DNA of 64,000 bases from Osedax fenrisi (Eukaryota; Annelida; Polychaeta; Sabellida; Siboglinidae), in contig OZ025246.1 of assembly GCA_964019155.1 (NCBI GenBank), positions 2,839,066 to 2,903,065 of the forward strand, read 5' to 3'. The notes under the pieces were generated by a model. The model had not been told where the DNA came from. It did no database searches and saw only the letters and a list, made by a program, of their open reading frames with translations. Every line of letters starts with the position of its first letter. The stretch's first letter is position 1. A program made the position numbers and the translations under genes. Positions 36,691 through 50,335 of this stretch are shown here, one piece after another.

Positions 36691-39284
36691 CATTCACATA
36701 TATGTTATAATTGATATAAGGAAGTATTATCATGTATAAGGAATATATATATATATATATATATATATTTAGTTGAATTTTGAAAGCCGAAGTGAACAGT
36801 CGTGTTTTTGTACATTACTATTTCATTCAAAAATATACATTTAAAATTTATAAATTAACATATTATTTTATATTTTATTTATATTTCATTTGATGAATAC
36901 CAGGTATTTATAAAATATATATTTTTAATTTTAATTTTTTTTGTATTGTAGATTTGTCAAAATCATTTAATTTTAATTTATTTTGTCCAGCTATTACATA
37001 ATTATTTTGTTCTCTTCATAAAATAATTTCTGATATCATTTTATTATAATGTATTTTGTTTTATTGATTTTTATAGTTCATAAATATATTATATGTGATA
37101 TAAAAGTGTAGATTTTCATATAGTTTCAGCGGGTTACGATTAAAAAGGACATGTTTAGGGTTAACGATTACATTTTAAATGTGAAATAAAATGTCAGTTA
37201 TATTTTCAATAAAAAGCGACAGTTGAATTAGCTATCGAAGAGAGATGATTTAGAGATATTGATGATTCAGAATTAAAATGTTATATTGATTGATTGAGTG
37301 TTTATTTATACACAAAAATAACGTATATATAGCCATTATCTATTAAGTTATGCATAGTTAGATAATTGGAAGTTATCTGATAGTATATTGGAATAGTAAG
37401 ACAAGAATGACTATAGTCGAATGGCATTCACATATATATATGTGATAATTTATATAAGGGATTAATATCATGTACAAGCATTATATGTATATATAATGAG
37501 AGTAGGAGGTGGCAGGGAATAGGTATCTGGAGATAAATTTAATAAAAGGGGATATTGGGTAGATATATTGAAAATTTCACTAATTATAATCGATTTAAAA
37601 TAAAGGAAGATAATATTTTAGTAGGCTTCCAAGAAGATATTTTTTTTCTAGGATTGATATACGAATTTAATGGCATATGAAATAGAATAAATGAGAAATT
37701 CAATAATATAATATATAGGATATGTAAGGATATAGGATTGATAATACTCTTGGAATATTTATTTGAGTATTTAATGTAGCGCATATGTATTGGAGTTATC
37801 TCGTCTCAATTAATTCTTAAATATGTAATGTAACTTATTTTTGTGTGCAATAATTCTATTAAATTATATTGCAACATGACATTCCAATATTTTCAGGGAA
37901 CCGATGTTATGAAAAAGGGTAATAAATTGAATGTTATTGAATAAATAAGGTATTTTAACATCGGAGAAATTATATCATGATTGAGCTAAGTAGGAAAAAA
38001 CCATTATTTAGGGAGAGATTGAATATATCAAGAATATATGAATCCTTATTTGAAGATAATATTGTAATGGGTTCTATAGTAAATGTATTAGAATAATAAT
38101 AAGAATAAAACGTAAAGATGATATCAGATATAATAAAAATAGAAGGAATATATAATACAGATGTATATATATATCACTTCCTGTTTACATATATTTTATT
38201 ATAAGACGTAATAAACTTTCAAGTAATATCATTATTCAGATAAGTAATACATATTTATAATTCATATATTATTTAAACTTAATTTATTAACTTTACATTA
38301 ATATATTTATTTTATTGATATATATTTATTTACACCTTATTTGATTGCTTTTTCTATAGTTATTAATTTTGTATTGACATTTTTCTATATAATATTTCAT
38401 GCATCAGTGATTTTCTGTTTGTTTTTCTTCAATTGCTTTATACTTTTGTATGTACATTTTAGTTTTATATACATTTATTATATATCTTCTATTGAATTTA
38501 ATTTCATATATATTTATTATATGTATTATAGAAATAATAAATAATTTGTAGAATTTATTTATTATAGTATTATATATAGATGCAAATAATTTAATTTAAA
38601 ATAATTTTATATATCTTCTATTGAATTGAATTTTCATATATATATTTATTGTATGTAATATAGAAACAATTTAAATGATTTGTAGAATTTATTTATGTTA
38701 GTATTATATATAGATGTAAATAATTTAATTTCATATATATATGTATCTATTAGGTATTATATATTAATAATAAACATTATATATAATTTATTTATTTTGG
38801 TATTACATATTGATGTATATATATACATGGTTATCATTAGTCACATACATATTCTAATACAGTTTTTCTTGAGTTTTTTCACTATATAAATATATTTATT
38901 TATATTATATATAAATTTCATTCACTATTGATATTAAAGACTTAATTGATTTGCTGTGTATTTCATTTTACTTTGATAATGATTTAAATAAATACATTTT
39001 TTTTGTGTTCATTAAAGTTTATATTTTAAATTTGATTACATAACAATATTATTTCCAATATATGATTTTACATTCTATACAATTTTCTTGAATAGATTTA
39101 TTTCTATTTTATATTTTGTACATCATACATTTCATATATGTGCCTATTTATATTATTTATTTAATTTGTTGCATATATATTTATATGTAGATGTACATTT
39201 CATTATATTTCATTATCTTTTTAGGATAAGTATTGTATTGATTAATTTTATAATTATATATATTTATATATTTTCAGTGACATT

Positions 39285-39874
39285 ATGACGCAAAAACAAG
39301 ATATTAATGAATTAAAAAACTCTATTCAAGAACTGCGTACAGTTGTATCTGAATTAGTAAATAAAGTTGATGAACTAACTGCAGTTGTAAATAATAAAGA
39401 TAAAACAATTATTGAGTTAGAACAAAAAATTAATAACCTTGAACAATTTTCAAAACAAAATAATATTATTATATCTGATCCTAAATTGAATTTTGATTTA
39501 ACTCAACGTAATCTAGCACCATCTTTCATCACATTTGCAAAGGAAAAATTAGATATAATTATACAACCGTATGACATTGTTAAGATAAATTAAAAAACAA
39601 CAAGAATAAACATAATAAAATTTTAGTCAAACTACACCATAACTCTACTAAATTTGAAATTATTAAAAATTCTAAACAATTAAAAGGCACTGATACATAT
39701 ATAAATGAACATCTAACACAATTTAATTCTGATATTTTCTACAAAGCTCGACAACTTCGAAAAGATAAAGTGATATTACATTGTTGGACTATAAATGGAA
39801 TAACTTTTATTATAAAAAACGAAGATTCGTCTCCAGTAAAAATAACAGATATAAATAAATTCTCTGATATATAA
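39285..39874 (+). pseudogene. LINE ORF1 protein, copy A (frameshifted)
   Basis: ATG at 39285. The N-terminus is a coiled coil (ELKNSIQELRTVVSELVNKV), probably for trimer formation, followed by the nucleic-acid-binding region. Compared with copy B, four bases (CATA) are missing near 39590, giving a stop at 39593 after 102 codons. The rest of ORF1 continues out of frame to 39874. ORF1 proteins coat the LINE RNA, so copy A cannot supply it. Confidence 0.85.
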
Positions 39875-40028
39875 ATATTTTATTTTGTATTTATTTTTCG
39901 TTGTCGTTTGTTCTAATTTCATATTACATTCTATTTTTAACATTTTATTATAATTAGTATTTACATATATTTTTTATCTATATCTTTAATCTTTTATATT
40001 ATCTTATTCAATTTTAACTTTTTAATAT

Positions 40029-40982
40029 TTGTACTATATGAACTTGAATGAAATCTATCCGCAATTTAATGTTGATCAAATTAACAATTTTAGTTCCAAT
40101 AATGATAGTTTTAATAATAATAATTTCTCAAATTGTAATTTTAATTTTCTCAATGAATCCAATTATTACACCTCAAATGAATGGAAGTTGAATTCTAATA
40201 AAAATAATTTATTTAATTTTAATATTATTAACATCAATATTAGGAGTTTAAAAAAAAATGTTGATAAATTAATTATGTTTTTGAATACGTTTGATGATCA
40301 TTTTGATATAGTTTCAATTACTGAAACATGGTTGAGTGATAATAATATTTTCATTTTTAATATTCCTGGTTATAACCATATATGTTCAAATCGTAAACAT
40401 AAAAATGGAGGTGGTGTTTTAATCTATATACGTGAACATTATCAATTTAATATTCTATCTACCATATCAAATAACTATTATGACAACATATCAATTGAAA
40501 TTATTTTTGAAAAATCAAAAAACATTATTTTCAGTACAATATATTTTCCTCCTACTTTAGAAAAAATAGCTCACTCTACATTTATTGATTTCTTGAAAAA
40601 TAATTTTCAGCAACATGTTAGTAATGATAAAAAAATGATTATCTGTGGTGACTTTAATATTGATCTAGTGCATATAAATACAAATAAAGTGGCTAATACC
40701 TTTTTTGATACGATTATTTCACTAGGTTGTTCCCATCTAATTAATCGTACAACTAGATTCGACACTAAACATAATTCTTCATCTATAATTGATAATATAT
40801 TTACAAATTTTAATCTTAATATGAAAAGATTTTCAGGAATAATTATTTCAGATATATCTGACCATTTTCCAATTGTTTTAAATTTACAATTGTCTACCAA
40901 ACCTCAAGATAAAGTTAAATCTACTAAAATCAAACAAAATCAAATTAATGATAGAACCATGTTTAATCTGTTTGAAATTTAA
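40029..40982 (+). pseudogene. LINE ORF2 endonuclease domain, copy A
   Basis: The first ATG is at 40038 (MNLNEIYPQF); the codons before it start from TTG. It is an apurinic-type (exonuclease-endonuclease-phosphatase) nuclease that nicks the target DNA. NINIRSLKKNVDKL has the metal-site Asn, ITETWL the catalytic Glu, CGDFNIDL the Asp/Asn pair, and ISDHFPIVL the Asp-His end motif. All catalytic boxes are present. The frame stops at 40982 within ATTTAAAAAAAAAAC, and the RT follows in another frame. Confidence 0.88.
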
Positions 40983-42339
40983 AAAAAAAACAAACTGGGA
41001 ATTCATAAAATCTAACGATACAGAAAAATCTTGGAATTTATTCTTGGAATACTTTATCTTAAATTTTGATAGATACTGTCCAAAAATTAATAAAGCCTCC
41101 CACAAAAATAAACTCATTCCATGGAATACTCGAGATCTTAAAAAGGCTTGTAGAAAAAAACAGATATTATATAAAAAATATAAAATATCTAAATCTGAAA
41201 ATGACTTATTTATTTACAAAATTTTTAAAAATAATACAACATATTTAGTTCGAGAAGCTAAGAAAAAGTATTATTCAAATCTGTTAAAAAATTGCTCTGA
41301 TACAAAAAATACATGGAATGTACTAAATAATTTACTTAATGTTAAAAAAAAATTCAAACAACTACCTGACAATTTTAATGTAAATAATGTGAATATTGTT
41401 GATTCCAAACAAATTGCTAATGAATTTAATTCTTTTTTTAGAGACATTGGTTCTAATTTAGATAATAATATAAATAATTGTAATGATGATGACTTTAAAT
41501 TCTTTTTACCTGAACCTAATATACATAGTTTTGTTTTAACACCAGTAAGTTCAGATGAAATTATTAAAGTATTAAATGAATTCAAACCAAAAAAATCAAG
41601 AGATCATTATGGCATATCCATGCAGTTACTTAAATGTATTTTTCCTGTATTGGTTTATCCATTTGTTTTTCTTGTAAATTTATCTTTTGAATCAGGCGTT
41701 GTACCGGATTTCTTAAAATTATCAAATATTATCCATTTACACAAAACTGGTGATGATACATTTTTTAATAACTATCGTCCAATTTCTCTCACCTGTCAAT
41801 TCGCAAAGATTTTAGAAAAAATATTTTATTCTCGCTTTTATAGTTTTTTATCATCTTTTAATATATTATCTCCTTCTCAATTTGGTTTTAGGAAAGGATA
41901 CAGTAGATCACATGCAATATTTAACCTCCAGTCACAAATCAGTACCTGTTTTAATAATAACAATGTTGGCGCTATAATCTTTATTGATTTAAAAAAAGCA
42001 TTTGACACAGTTAATCACAGAATATTACTTTTTAAATTAAAAAATATTGGAGTACGAGGCATTGCACTTAACTGGATAATGAGCTATTTAACAAATAGAT
42101 ATCAACAGTGTATATATAATGATGTAATTTCAGATAAACTAAAAGTCATAACGGGTGTACCCCAAGGCACCATCCTAGGACCCATTTTATTTTTAATTTA
42201 TATTAATGATATTACAAAATCATCTTCTTTATGTAAGTTTACCATGTTCGCAGATGATACTACTTTATATTTTGAAAATACATCAGCCGAATTACTTAAT
42301 TATATTTGTCAAACTGAATTAAAAAATATTAATAAATGA
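40983..42339 (+). pseudogene. LINE ORF2 reverse transcriptase domain, copy A
   Basis: The open frame spans 40948-42339, but its ATG lies inside the endonuclease part in another frame, so the RT is really a continuation of ORF2 after a +1 shift at the A10 run. RT boxes: IIHLHKTG then NYRPISLTCQ; QFGFRKGYS; AIIFIDLKKAFDTVNH with catalytic Asp; GVPQGTILGPILFLIYIND; and FADDTTLY with the catalytic Asp pair. The frame stops at TGA 42337-42339, where relatives have the Trp of an N-K-W motif; the next residues continue in frame. Confidence 0.88.
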
Positions 42340-43065
42340 TTAATATATAATAGGTTATCATTAAATTTAAATAAAACTTGCTTTATGTCTATTAATTCAA
42401 GAACTATTATAAATATAAATTTAAATAACAGAAATATTGAAAGAGTTACATTTCATAAATTTTTAGGCGTAATTATAGACGATATATTAAACTGGAAACA
42501 ACATATCTTGTTTTTAAAATCAAAACTAAAAAAAATCATATGGATTACCAACATTATTTCCAAATTTATAAATAAAAAAGCATTACTTCATATATATAAT
42601 TCCATATTCTTGCCTCATATAAAGTATTGTAACATATTTTGGGGAAATACATATAAATCTAATGTATCATGCATATATATTCTTCAAAAGCGAATGATAA
42701 GAATTATATGTAAAAAACATTTTTTACATCATACTAATGGACTATTTATTGATAATTCTTTATTAAAAATAAATGAAATTACATATATAAGTACATGTGA
42801 ATTTATGTTTAAAATTTTCAATGATCTTCATCCTGTTATAACAAATGCATTTTTTTCTGTAACTTCATCATATCACAACACTAGGAGCATAACTAATTTC
42901 TCAATTATTAATTTCAAAAAAGAACTATGCAGAAGAACATTAATATACATTGGACCAATTACCTGGAATAAGCTTGATAATATTTTAAAAAATATTTCAA
43001 ATTATAAATTATTCAGGAAACGTATGTATACACATTTGTTATCTTCTTACTCAGTATACTTATAA
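42340..43065 (+). pseudogene. LINE ORF2 C-terminal region, copy A
   Basis: In frame with the RT past the single TGA: LSLNLNKTCFMS, then FLGVIIDDILNWKQH (the usual thumb segment) and the C-terminal YIGPITWNKLDN. The stop is at 43065. No RNase H domain is seen. This part is intact in copy A and broken in copy B. Confidence 0.82.
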
Positions 43066-44055
43066 TCTAAATCTCATTTTTCTAATTTTATATATTTTAT
43101 CATGTCTTTTATCTAATATTGTATTATATACTAAGATCCACATTTTATTCTTATTTTAATTTATTGACGTTTATGTAAAAATTAAAAAAAAATTAATACT
43201 TTTGAGTGTTTTACTTTACAATATTTTATTTCCCCGACATTAATAATATTATTTTACTGAATTTTTGCATTTTATATTTGAATTTACTTTCATGTTTTCT
43301 TTCTTTTTAATTGACGTTTATATAAAAATAATAAAATTAAAAAAAACTGTTAGGTATTTCTTTTTTCTTTAGTATTTTCTTTAGTATTTTTTATTTCCCT
43401 CTGACTAATAATATTATTTGACTTTATTTTTAATTACATAAACATTTTGTATTGAATCTTTTTCTTGTATACTTGATTATACTTCTTTGTTTTATTTCTC
43501 TTTATTGACACTTATATAAAAATTAGTAATTAAACTAACATTTCAGTTTGAACAAATATTTTACATTCTTTACATTATTATAAAGTATTACAAAAAAATT
43601 CCTAAAACTTATTTACTGAAAAAAAAAAAAAAAAAAAAAAAATGTTACATACAGTTCTTACCATCTTTCTAGATATTCTTTTTATTATGTTTTATTCAGT
43701 TTTATTCAGTTTTACTTCATTTTACTTCATTTTTTTCTTCTTTTATACTAATACATCTATATTTTTGTTTAGTGTATTATTTTATAGTACTTATTATTTA
43801 TTTTAGTTATTTATTTATAAATAATTAAATGATGATTACATAATTTTATGGCAAGTTCAAACAATTTATATTATTTTTCTATTTTATTCATTGTATTGTA
43901 TCTATGTAAACAGGAAGTCATCTAATATTTTATAATATTTTATTTATTTAGTTTTTTTTTGAACTTGCTTTAAAATTAAGGGTAATTGTCTCGATAAGCT
44001 TTAGCTTCTACAAAAACCCTGGTGCAAACCTAAATCTGATAATAATAATAATAAT
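43066..44055 (+). other. LINE 3' UTR, copy A
   Basis: Three related blocks of about 150-190 bp start TTGACGTTTA or TTGACACTTA. An A-tract lies at 43619-43642. A possible stem pairs AATTTTATGGCAAGTTC (43842-43858) with GAACTTGCTTTAAAATT (43961-43977), one mismatch or so. Inside its loop, ATGTAAACAGGAAGT (43904-43918) is the exact reverse complement of the 15 bases at the LINE's 5' edge (38176-38190). The end is CTGATAATAATAATAAT. Confidence 0.7.
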
Positions 44056-44197
44056 ATATATATAAATTGAAAAAGTTAATATTTATTAAAACATACAAAC
44101 TTGAGAAACATTTAAAATGATCGATATATATCATATTATTAAATTATTTAACAAATATTATGTAATATATAATATAAATATGTTAATACATTGTAAC

Positions 44198-44326
44198 CTA
44201 TACACACTCTTCCTCTCCATTCATATCCATTATTACATTTACATTTGTAACTTGTACTCATCTTTACGCAATAAGAATTCCGTACATTTGAACATAAGGT
44301 AGTATCTTGTATACATTTATTGATTT
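44198..44326 (-). CDS. EGF-like exon, array copy 4 (R4)
   Basis: 129 nt, phase 1-1, acceptor TTATTATTTAG, donor ATAG|GTTACAATG. Six cysteines kept. CVKMSTSYKCKC (Met instead of Ile). The C5-C6 loop is NNGYEWRGRV. It appears identical to copy 5, which agrees with R4 and R5 being sister units. Confidence 0.83.
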
Positions 44327-44578
44327 CTAAATAATAAAGTATATAAAGTATGTTATATATTACAAATGAAAGTTGTATTTAATAACATTATAATTAAACT
44401 ACATATTGATCATTTGTATATGATGAGATTTTGGTATATTTCTACTTATCATATGTATTCCAATGCTATAAATAGTGGGGTAACCCTCAGTTATAATTGA
44501 AGTGAAACCTCGATAGTTATAGAAGAAAGCGGATATTAATGATTTAGAAGTAAAATATTAGATATAAGCCATTATCTA

Positions 44579-46167
44579 CCCAGGAAACACAATCCAATAT
44601 TAATCCGGATTCAATCCGAATTATAGATCCGGATCAAAGTCGAGTATTTAGGATACTTTGATCCGGATTAATTTGGATTTCCTGGATAATAAACATTTTA
44701 TTACTGTAATTATAACAACAAAATCATTAATTTATAATGCTAATATATATTATATTGTTTTCTATATTATGGCTAGAAGCAATCTATATATTGATTTTAT
44801 ATCAGATTTTGGTTGGCTTTTTATATAGATTTATAATATTACACTTATGTTACATGTATGATATATCCCCTATATATACCCTCATATATAAGTATGATCC
44901 CTAAAAACTTATATGATCTTAATTATTTTATAAGTATTTATAAATATATTGTATTTTAAATTTATATTATAGTTATACATTGTTATATATAGGTTAAATA
45001 AATTGTTTTTAAAAAAAAACATTTTTTTAATATGATAAATTTATCAAAAAATATTCAATGTTTTTTATTTATTTTAATTAATTTAGATTCAATAGATTTA
45101 CTTAAATTTAATAAAATAATAAATAATTAAATAATTGGAAATATTTATAAATAAATATTTAATATATTAATATTTAAATACTTTTTGTATACATCTTTAA
45201 AAGTATACAGTAATAGCCTCATAATAGCAACATAACAGAATAATTAATAGCCTAAAATATTTACATTGTGCTATTATGCTGCTATTATGTTGCCATTAAA
45301 TGTTTATTAAGCTGCTATTAATTTGCCATGTTATTATGATGCTGTTATGTTGTTATTTAAAGTCTATTATTCTATTATTATGCTTCTATTCATTTTAAAA
45401 GTATAGTATGCTGATATTATGTTGATATTATTAAAATAGCTGCATAATAGCACAATAGGCTATAAAAACCTATAAACATTTGAGGCTATTACATATTCTG
45501 TTATAATGCTATTATGAGGCTATTGATGTTTTCTGGATATATATATATAATGTATACAATTTGACAATTCGTATTGAACAATCAAAATTAAATCCGTATC
45601 ACTTAATCTGGATTGAATCCATATAGTACAATCCAAATTAAATGCTGATTACATAATCAGGATTGAATCCATATTGAACAATTCAAATTCAATCCGGATT
45701 ACATAATCCGGATTTAATCCGTATTGAACAATCCAAGTTAAATCCGTATCACTTAATCCGGATTTAATCCGTCTTGAACAATCCAAATTTAATCCGTATC
45801 ACTTAATTCGAATCGAATCCGTATTGAATTTGAATCAAATGCCAGTTTAAATCCGATATTTTATTCGAATCCAATCTGGATCTAATCCGTATCTAATAAT
45901 TATTAAACAAATTTGAGATTATATAATCTCAAATATAATATATATTCGTATATTTAATATATTAAATATATAATATTCTTCATTTATAAAACAGCAAACT
46001 TTGTATATTATACAAATAATTAATTTTTATATAAAATTATATTTTTGGATCCTATGATTCAAATTTAATCCGGAATAAATCAGGATCTGGATACATTTAT
46101 CTTGATCCGAAATTAATCCAAATTCAATCCGGATCTAATACGGATAGAAAAAGTATGTTTTCCTGGG
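44579..46167. mobile_element. CCCAGGAAA-ended element (R5 copy)
   Basis: Same ends and TA flanks. It shares private variants with the R2 copy (CTATAAAAACCTATAAAC insertion near 45470). Confidence 0.72.
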
Positions 46168-46259
46168 TATTAATTAAAGCATAATTAGATAATTGGAAAT
46201 TATCTGATAATACATTGGAATAGTAAGACAATAATGTCTATTTTTGAATTTCATTCACA

Positions 46260-46655
46260 CAGGGTCGGCAAAAACCCCAAAAATCTAAGAAATATATAAG
46301 AGGTTTTTGAGCTATTGGGTTTTTGGTGGGTTTTTGGGTGTTTCTAGGGTTTTGGGTGTTTTTCTTTATCTTAAATTTAAAAATAAAAAAATCAAGAAAA
46401 AATATTTAAAAAAAATATATATATTATATAAATTAAATACTATAATAGTGTTGTAATATATATTAATATAATACTATAAAGGTTAATGACATTTTAAATT
46501 GTAAAATGTCAAGTATTCTAATAAATGGTTTATATTTTAAATAAATATAAATAATTAATATATATTTGAAATATAATTATATTTATACACTTAATAATAA
46601 TATTTATTTATTAAATCAAATATAATAATAGTAGATATAAATAGACTCCTCATTA

Positions 46656-46694
<39 letters not shown>

Positions 46695-47732
46695 ATTGAT
46701 TGATTGAAAGTTTATTTAAACACTTAAATAAATCATAATTTATTTCTCAAAAGTGTATATATAGAATACAAATAATAGATTAGGTAAAACAATAAATACT
46801 GATAATATTATTAAATAAAATAGAATAAACCGTATGTAAATTAATAAATAAATAATAATGAAAAACAATATTTGTATTACAGGTTGCCACCTGATATAAA
46901 TTATTGTATATCTTTCATTTATGTGTTATGCTATTTTATGGATCTAATATAGTGTGGGATTGAATTCCATAGTTTTTGACAAATATAACTCAGTGCCCGA
47001 GTATTCATTATTGAGGGATGGAGAATTGGGGTAGATAGCAAATTATATTCAATGTTTCTAATAGATGGAAGGGAAGATCTTTGTACTAGATAAGCAGACA
47101 TATATGAGGGGCAATTCGAAGAGCTCTTAAGAGATCTGTATATTGAGTATATTGAGGAATGGAGAATATATAGTATACGATAATTAGATCATTTGTTAAA
47201 TGGGAACCATGGAGGTAAGTGTTGGTATGAGGAAGTAGAGGTATGATCTCGAATAAGTAAGTTATATGTTGTACGGATTGATGAATGAATAACTCGATTA
47301 TGGGGGGAGAGAAAGTATAATGGAAGATTGCTAAGGATTGAGGAACAGTAATCTATACGTGAGAGAACAAGGGAATTAATTAGAGTTTTAGTAAGAGATA
47401 AAGTAATTGTTTTCGTATTTTTCTAATTCTAAATAGATGATGATTTGCAGATTTAGTGATGTCAATAATTTGAGGAATGAAAGAAAGTATAGAATCAAAA
47501 AGTATATATATATATATGTATATCATTATTAACTTACTTATAAATTAATTAAAATGTGATAATTAAATAATAATAATTAATTATATATTAAAACCCAGAA
47601 ATAATAATGACAACAAAAATGAAAAACCCCCAAAAAACCCAAAAACCCCAAAAACCCCTAAAATTATCAAAAAGTGAAACCCAAAAATCAAATAACTCAA
47701 AAACACAAAAACCCCTACTTCTGCCAACCATG
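46260..47732. mobile_element. hAT-like element (R5 copy)
   Basis: The left end CAGGGTCGGC at 46260 and right end GCCAACCATG at 47732 are each flanked by CATTCACA (right copy 47733-47740). It holds the nested LINE fragment 46691-47490. Confidence 0.8.
46691..47490 (-). pseudogene. Old LINE 3' fragment (R5 copy)
   Basis: Same as 26302-27095 and closest to it in its variants (AGTGTGGGATTGAATTCC). Confidence 0.58.
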
Positions 47733-50335
47733 CATTCACATATATGTGATAATTGATATAAGGGAGTATTATCATGTATAAGGAATATATATATATATAT
47801 ATATATATATTTAGTTGAATTTTGAAAGCCGAAGTGAACAGTCGTGTTTTTGTACATTACTATTTCATTCAAAAATATACATTTAAAATTTATAAATTAA
47901 CACATTATTTTATATATTATTGATATTTCATTTGATGAATACCAGGTATTTATAAAATATATATTTTTAATTTTAATTTCTTTTGTATTGTAGATTTGTC
48001 AAAATCATTTAATTTTAAATTATTTTGTCCAGCTATTACATAATTATTTTGTTCTCTTCATAAAATAAATTCTGATATCATTTTATTATAATGTATTTTG
48101 TTTTATTGATTTTTATAGTTCATAAATATATTATATGTGATATAAAAGTGTAGATTTTCATATAGTTTCAGCGGGTTACGATTAAAAAGGACATTTTTAG
48201 GGTTAACGATTACATTTTAAATGTGAAATAAAATGTCAGTTATATTTTCAATAAAAAGCGACAGTTGAATTAGCTATCGAAGAGAGATGATTTAGAGATA
48301 TTGATGATTCAGAATTATAATGTTATATTGATTGATTGAATGTTTATTTATACACAAAAATAACGTATATATAAGCCATTATCTATTAAGTTATGCATAG
48401 TTAGATAATTGGAAGTTATCTGATAGTATATTGGAATAGTAAGACAAGAATGACTATAGTCGAATAGCATTCACATATATATATGTGATAATTTATATAA
48501 GGGATTAATATCATGTACAAGCATTATATGTATATATAATGAGAGTAGGAGGTGGCAGGGAATAGGTATCTGGAGATAAATTTAATGAAAGGGGATATTG
48601 GGTAGATATATTGAAAATTTCACTAATTATAATCGATTTAAAATAAAGGAAGATAATATTTTAGTAGGCTTCCAAGAAGATATTTTTTTTCTAGGATTGA
48701 TATACGAATTTAATGGCATATGAAATAGAATAAATGAGAAATTCAATAATATAATATATAGGATATGTAAGGATATAGGATTGATAATACTCTTGGAATA
48801 TTTATTTGAGTATTTAATGTAGCGCATATTTATTGGAGTTATCTCGTCTCAATTAATTCTTAAATGTGTAATGTAACTTATTTTTGTGTGCAATAAATCT
48901 ATTAAATTATATTGCAACATGACATTCCAATATTTTCAGGGAACCGATGTTATGAAAAAGGGTAATAAATTGAATGTTATTGAATAAATAAGGTATTTTA
49001 ACATCGGAGAAATTATATCATGATTGAGCTAAGTAGGAAAAAACCATTATTTAGGGAAAGATTGAATATATCAAGAATATATGAATCCTTATTTGAAGAT
49101 AATATTGTAATGGGTTCTATAGTAAATGTATTAGAATAATAATAAGAATAAAACGTAAAGATGATATCAGATATAATAAAAATAGAAGGAATATATAATA
49201 CAGATGTATATATATATCACTTCCTGTTTACATATATTTTATTATAAGACGTAATAAACATTCAAGTAATATCATTATTCAGATAAGTAATACATATTTA
49301 TAATTCATATATTATTTAAACTTAATTTATTAACTTTACATTAATATATTTATTTTATTGATATATATTTATTTACACCTTATTTGATTGCTTTTTCTAT
49401 AGTTATTAATTTTGTATTGACATTTTTCTATATAATATTTCATGCATCAGTGATTTTCTGTTTGTTTTTCTTCAATTGCTTTATACTTTTTTATGTACAT
49501 TTTAGTTTTATATACATTTATTATATATCTTCTATTGAATTTAATTTCATATATATTTATTATATGTATTATAGAAATAATAAATAATTTGTAGAATTTA
49601 TTTATTATAGTATTATATATAGATGAAAATAATTTAATTTAAAATAATTTTATATAACTTCTATTGAATTGAATTTTCATATATATATTTATTGTATGTA
49701 ATATAGAAACAATTTAAATGATTTGTAGAATTTATTTATGTTAGTATTATATATAGATGTAAATAATTTAATTTCATATATATATGTATCTATTAGGTAT
49801 TATATATTAATAATAAACATTATATATAATTTATTTATTTTGGTATTACATATTGATGTATATATATACATGGTTATCATTAGTCACATACATATTCTAA
49901 TACAGTTTTTCTTGAGTTTTTTCACTATATAAATATATTTATTTATATTATATATAAATTTCATTCACTATTGATATTAAAGACTTAATTGATTTGCTGT
50001 GTATTTCATTTTACTTTGATAATGATTTAAATAAATACATTTTTTTTGTGTTCATTAAAGTTTATATTTTAAATTTGATTACATAACAATATTATTTCCA
50101 ATATATGATTTTACATTCTATACAATTTTCTTGAATAGATTTATTTCTATTTTATATTTTGTACATCATACATTTCATATATGTGCCTATTTATATTATT
50201 TATTTAATTTGTTGCATATATATTTATATGTTTATATGTAGATGTAAATTTCATTATATTTCATTATCTTTTTAGGATAAGTATTGTATTGATTAATTTT
50301 ATAATTATATATATTTATATATTTTCAGTGACATT

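Larger units (their letters stand above)
38175..44055 (+). mobile_element. 5.9-kb non-LTR retrotransposon, copy A
   Basis: A nearly full-length two-ORF LINE. The 5' UTR (38175-39284) includes a 126-bp tandem repeat (38481 and 38607, with CTTCTATTGAATT). ORF1 and ORF2 (endonuclease plus RT) follow, then a 1-kb 3' UTR. That UTR has three repeats of TTGACGTTTATATAAAAA type (43162, 43310, 43500), an A-tract of about 24 and a terminal CTGATAATAATAAT. It sits in the TA run that separates AATACAGATG and AAATTGAAAAAG in other units. The architecture fits the CR1/L2/Jockey group; the clade is not resolved. Defects: a 4-bp deletion in ORF1, a frameshift at A10 and a TGA in ORF2. Confidence 0.9.
33575..44876. 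repeat. Array unit R4 (11.3 kb, with LINE)
   Basis: About 5.4 kb of unit sequence plus the LINE at 38175-44055. It also has a 225-bp tandem duplication (34961-35185 and 35186-35410) that repeats the hAT-like left end. It shares with R5 the variant GTCGTGTTTTTGTACATTAC near 36800 and the LINE insertion site. Confidence 0.88.

Noticed and set aside
42337..42339. TGA in place of Trp in both LINEs as a sign of a variant nuclear code
   Set aside because: One shared mutation before the unit duplication explains it; other TGA codons in the window (for example in the Helitron) are not at Trp positions.
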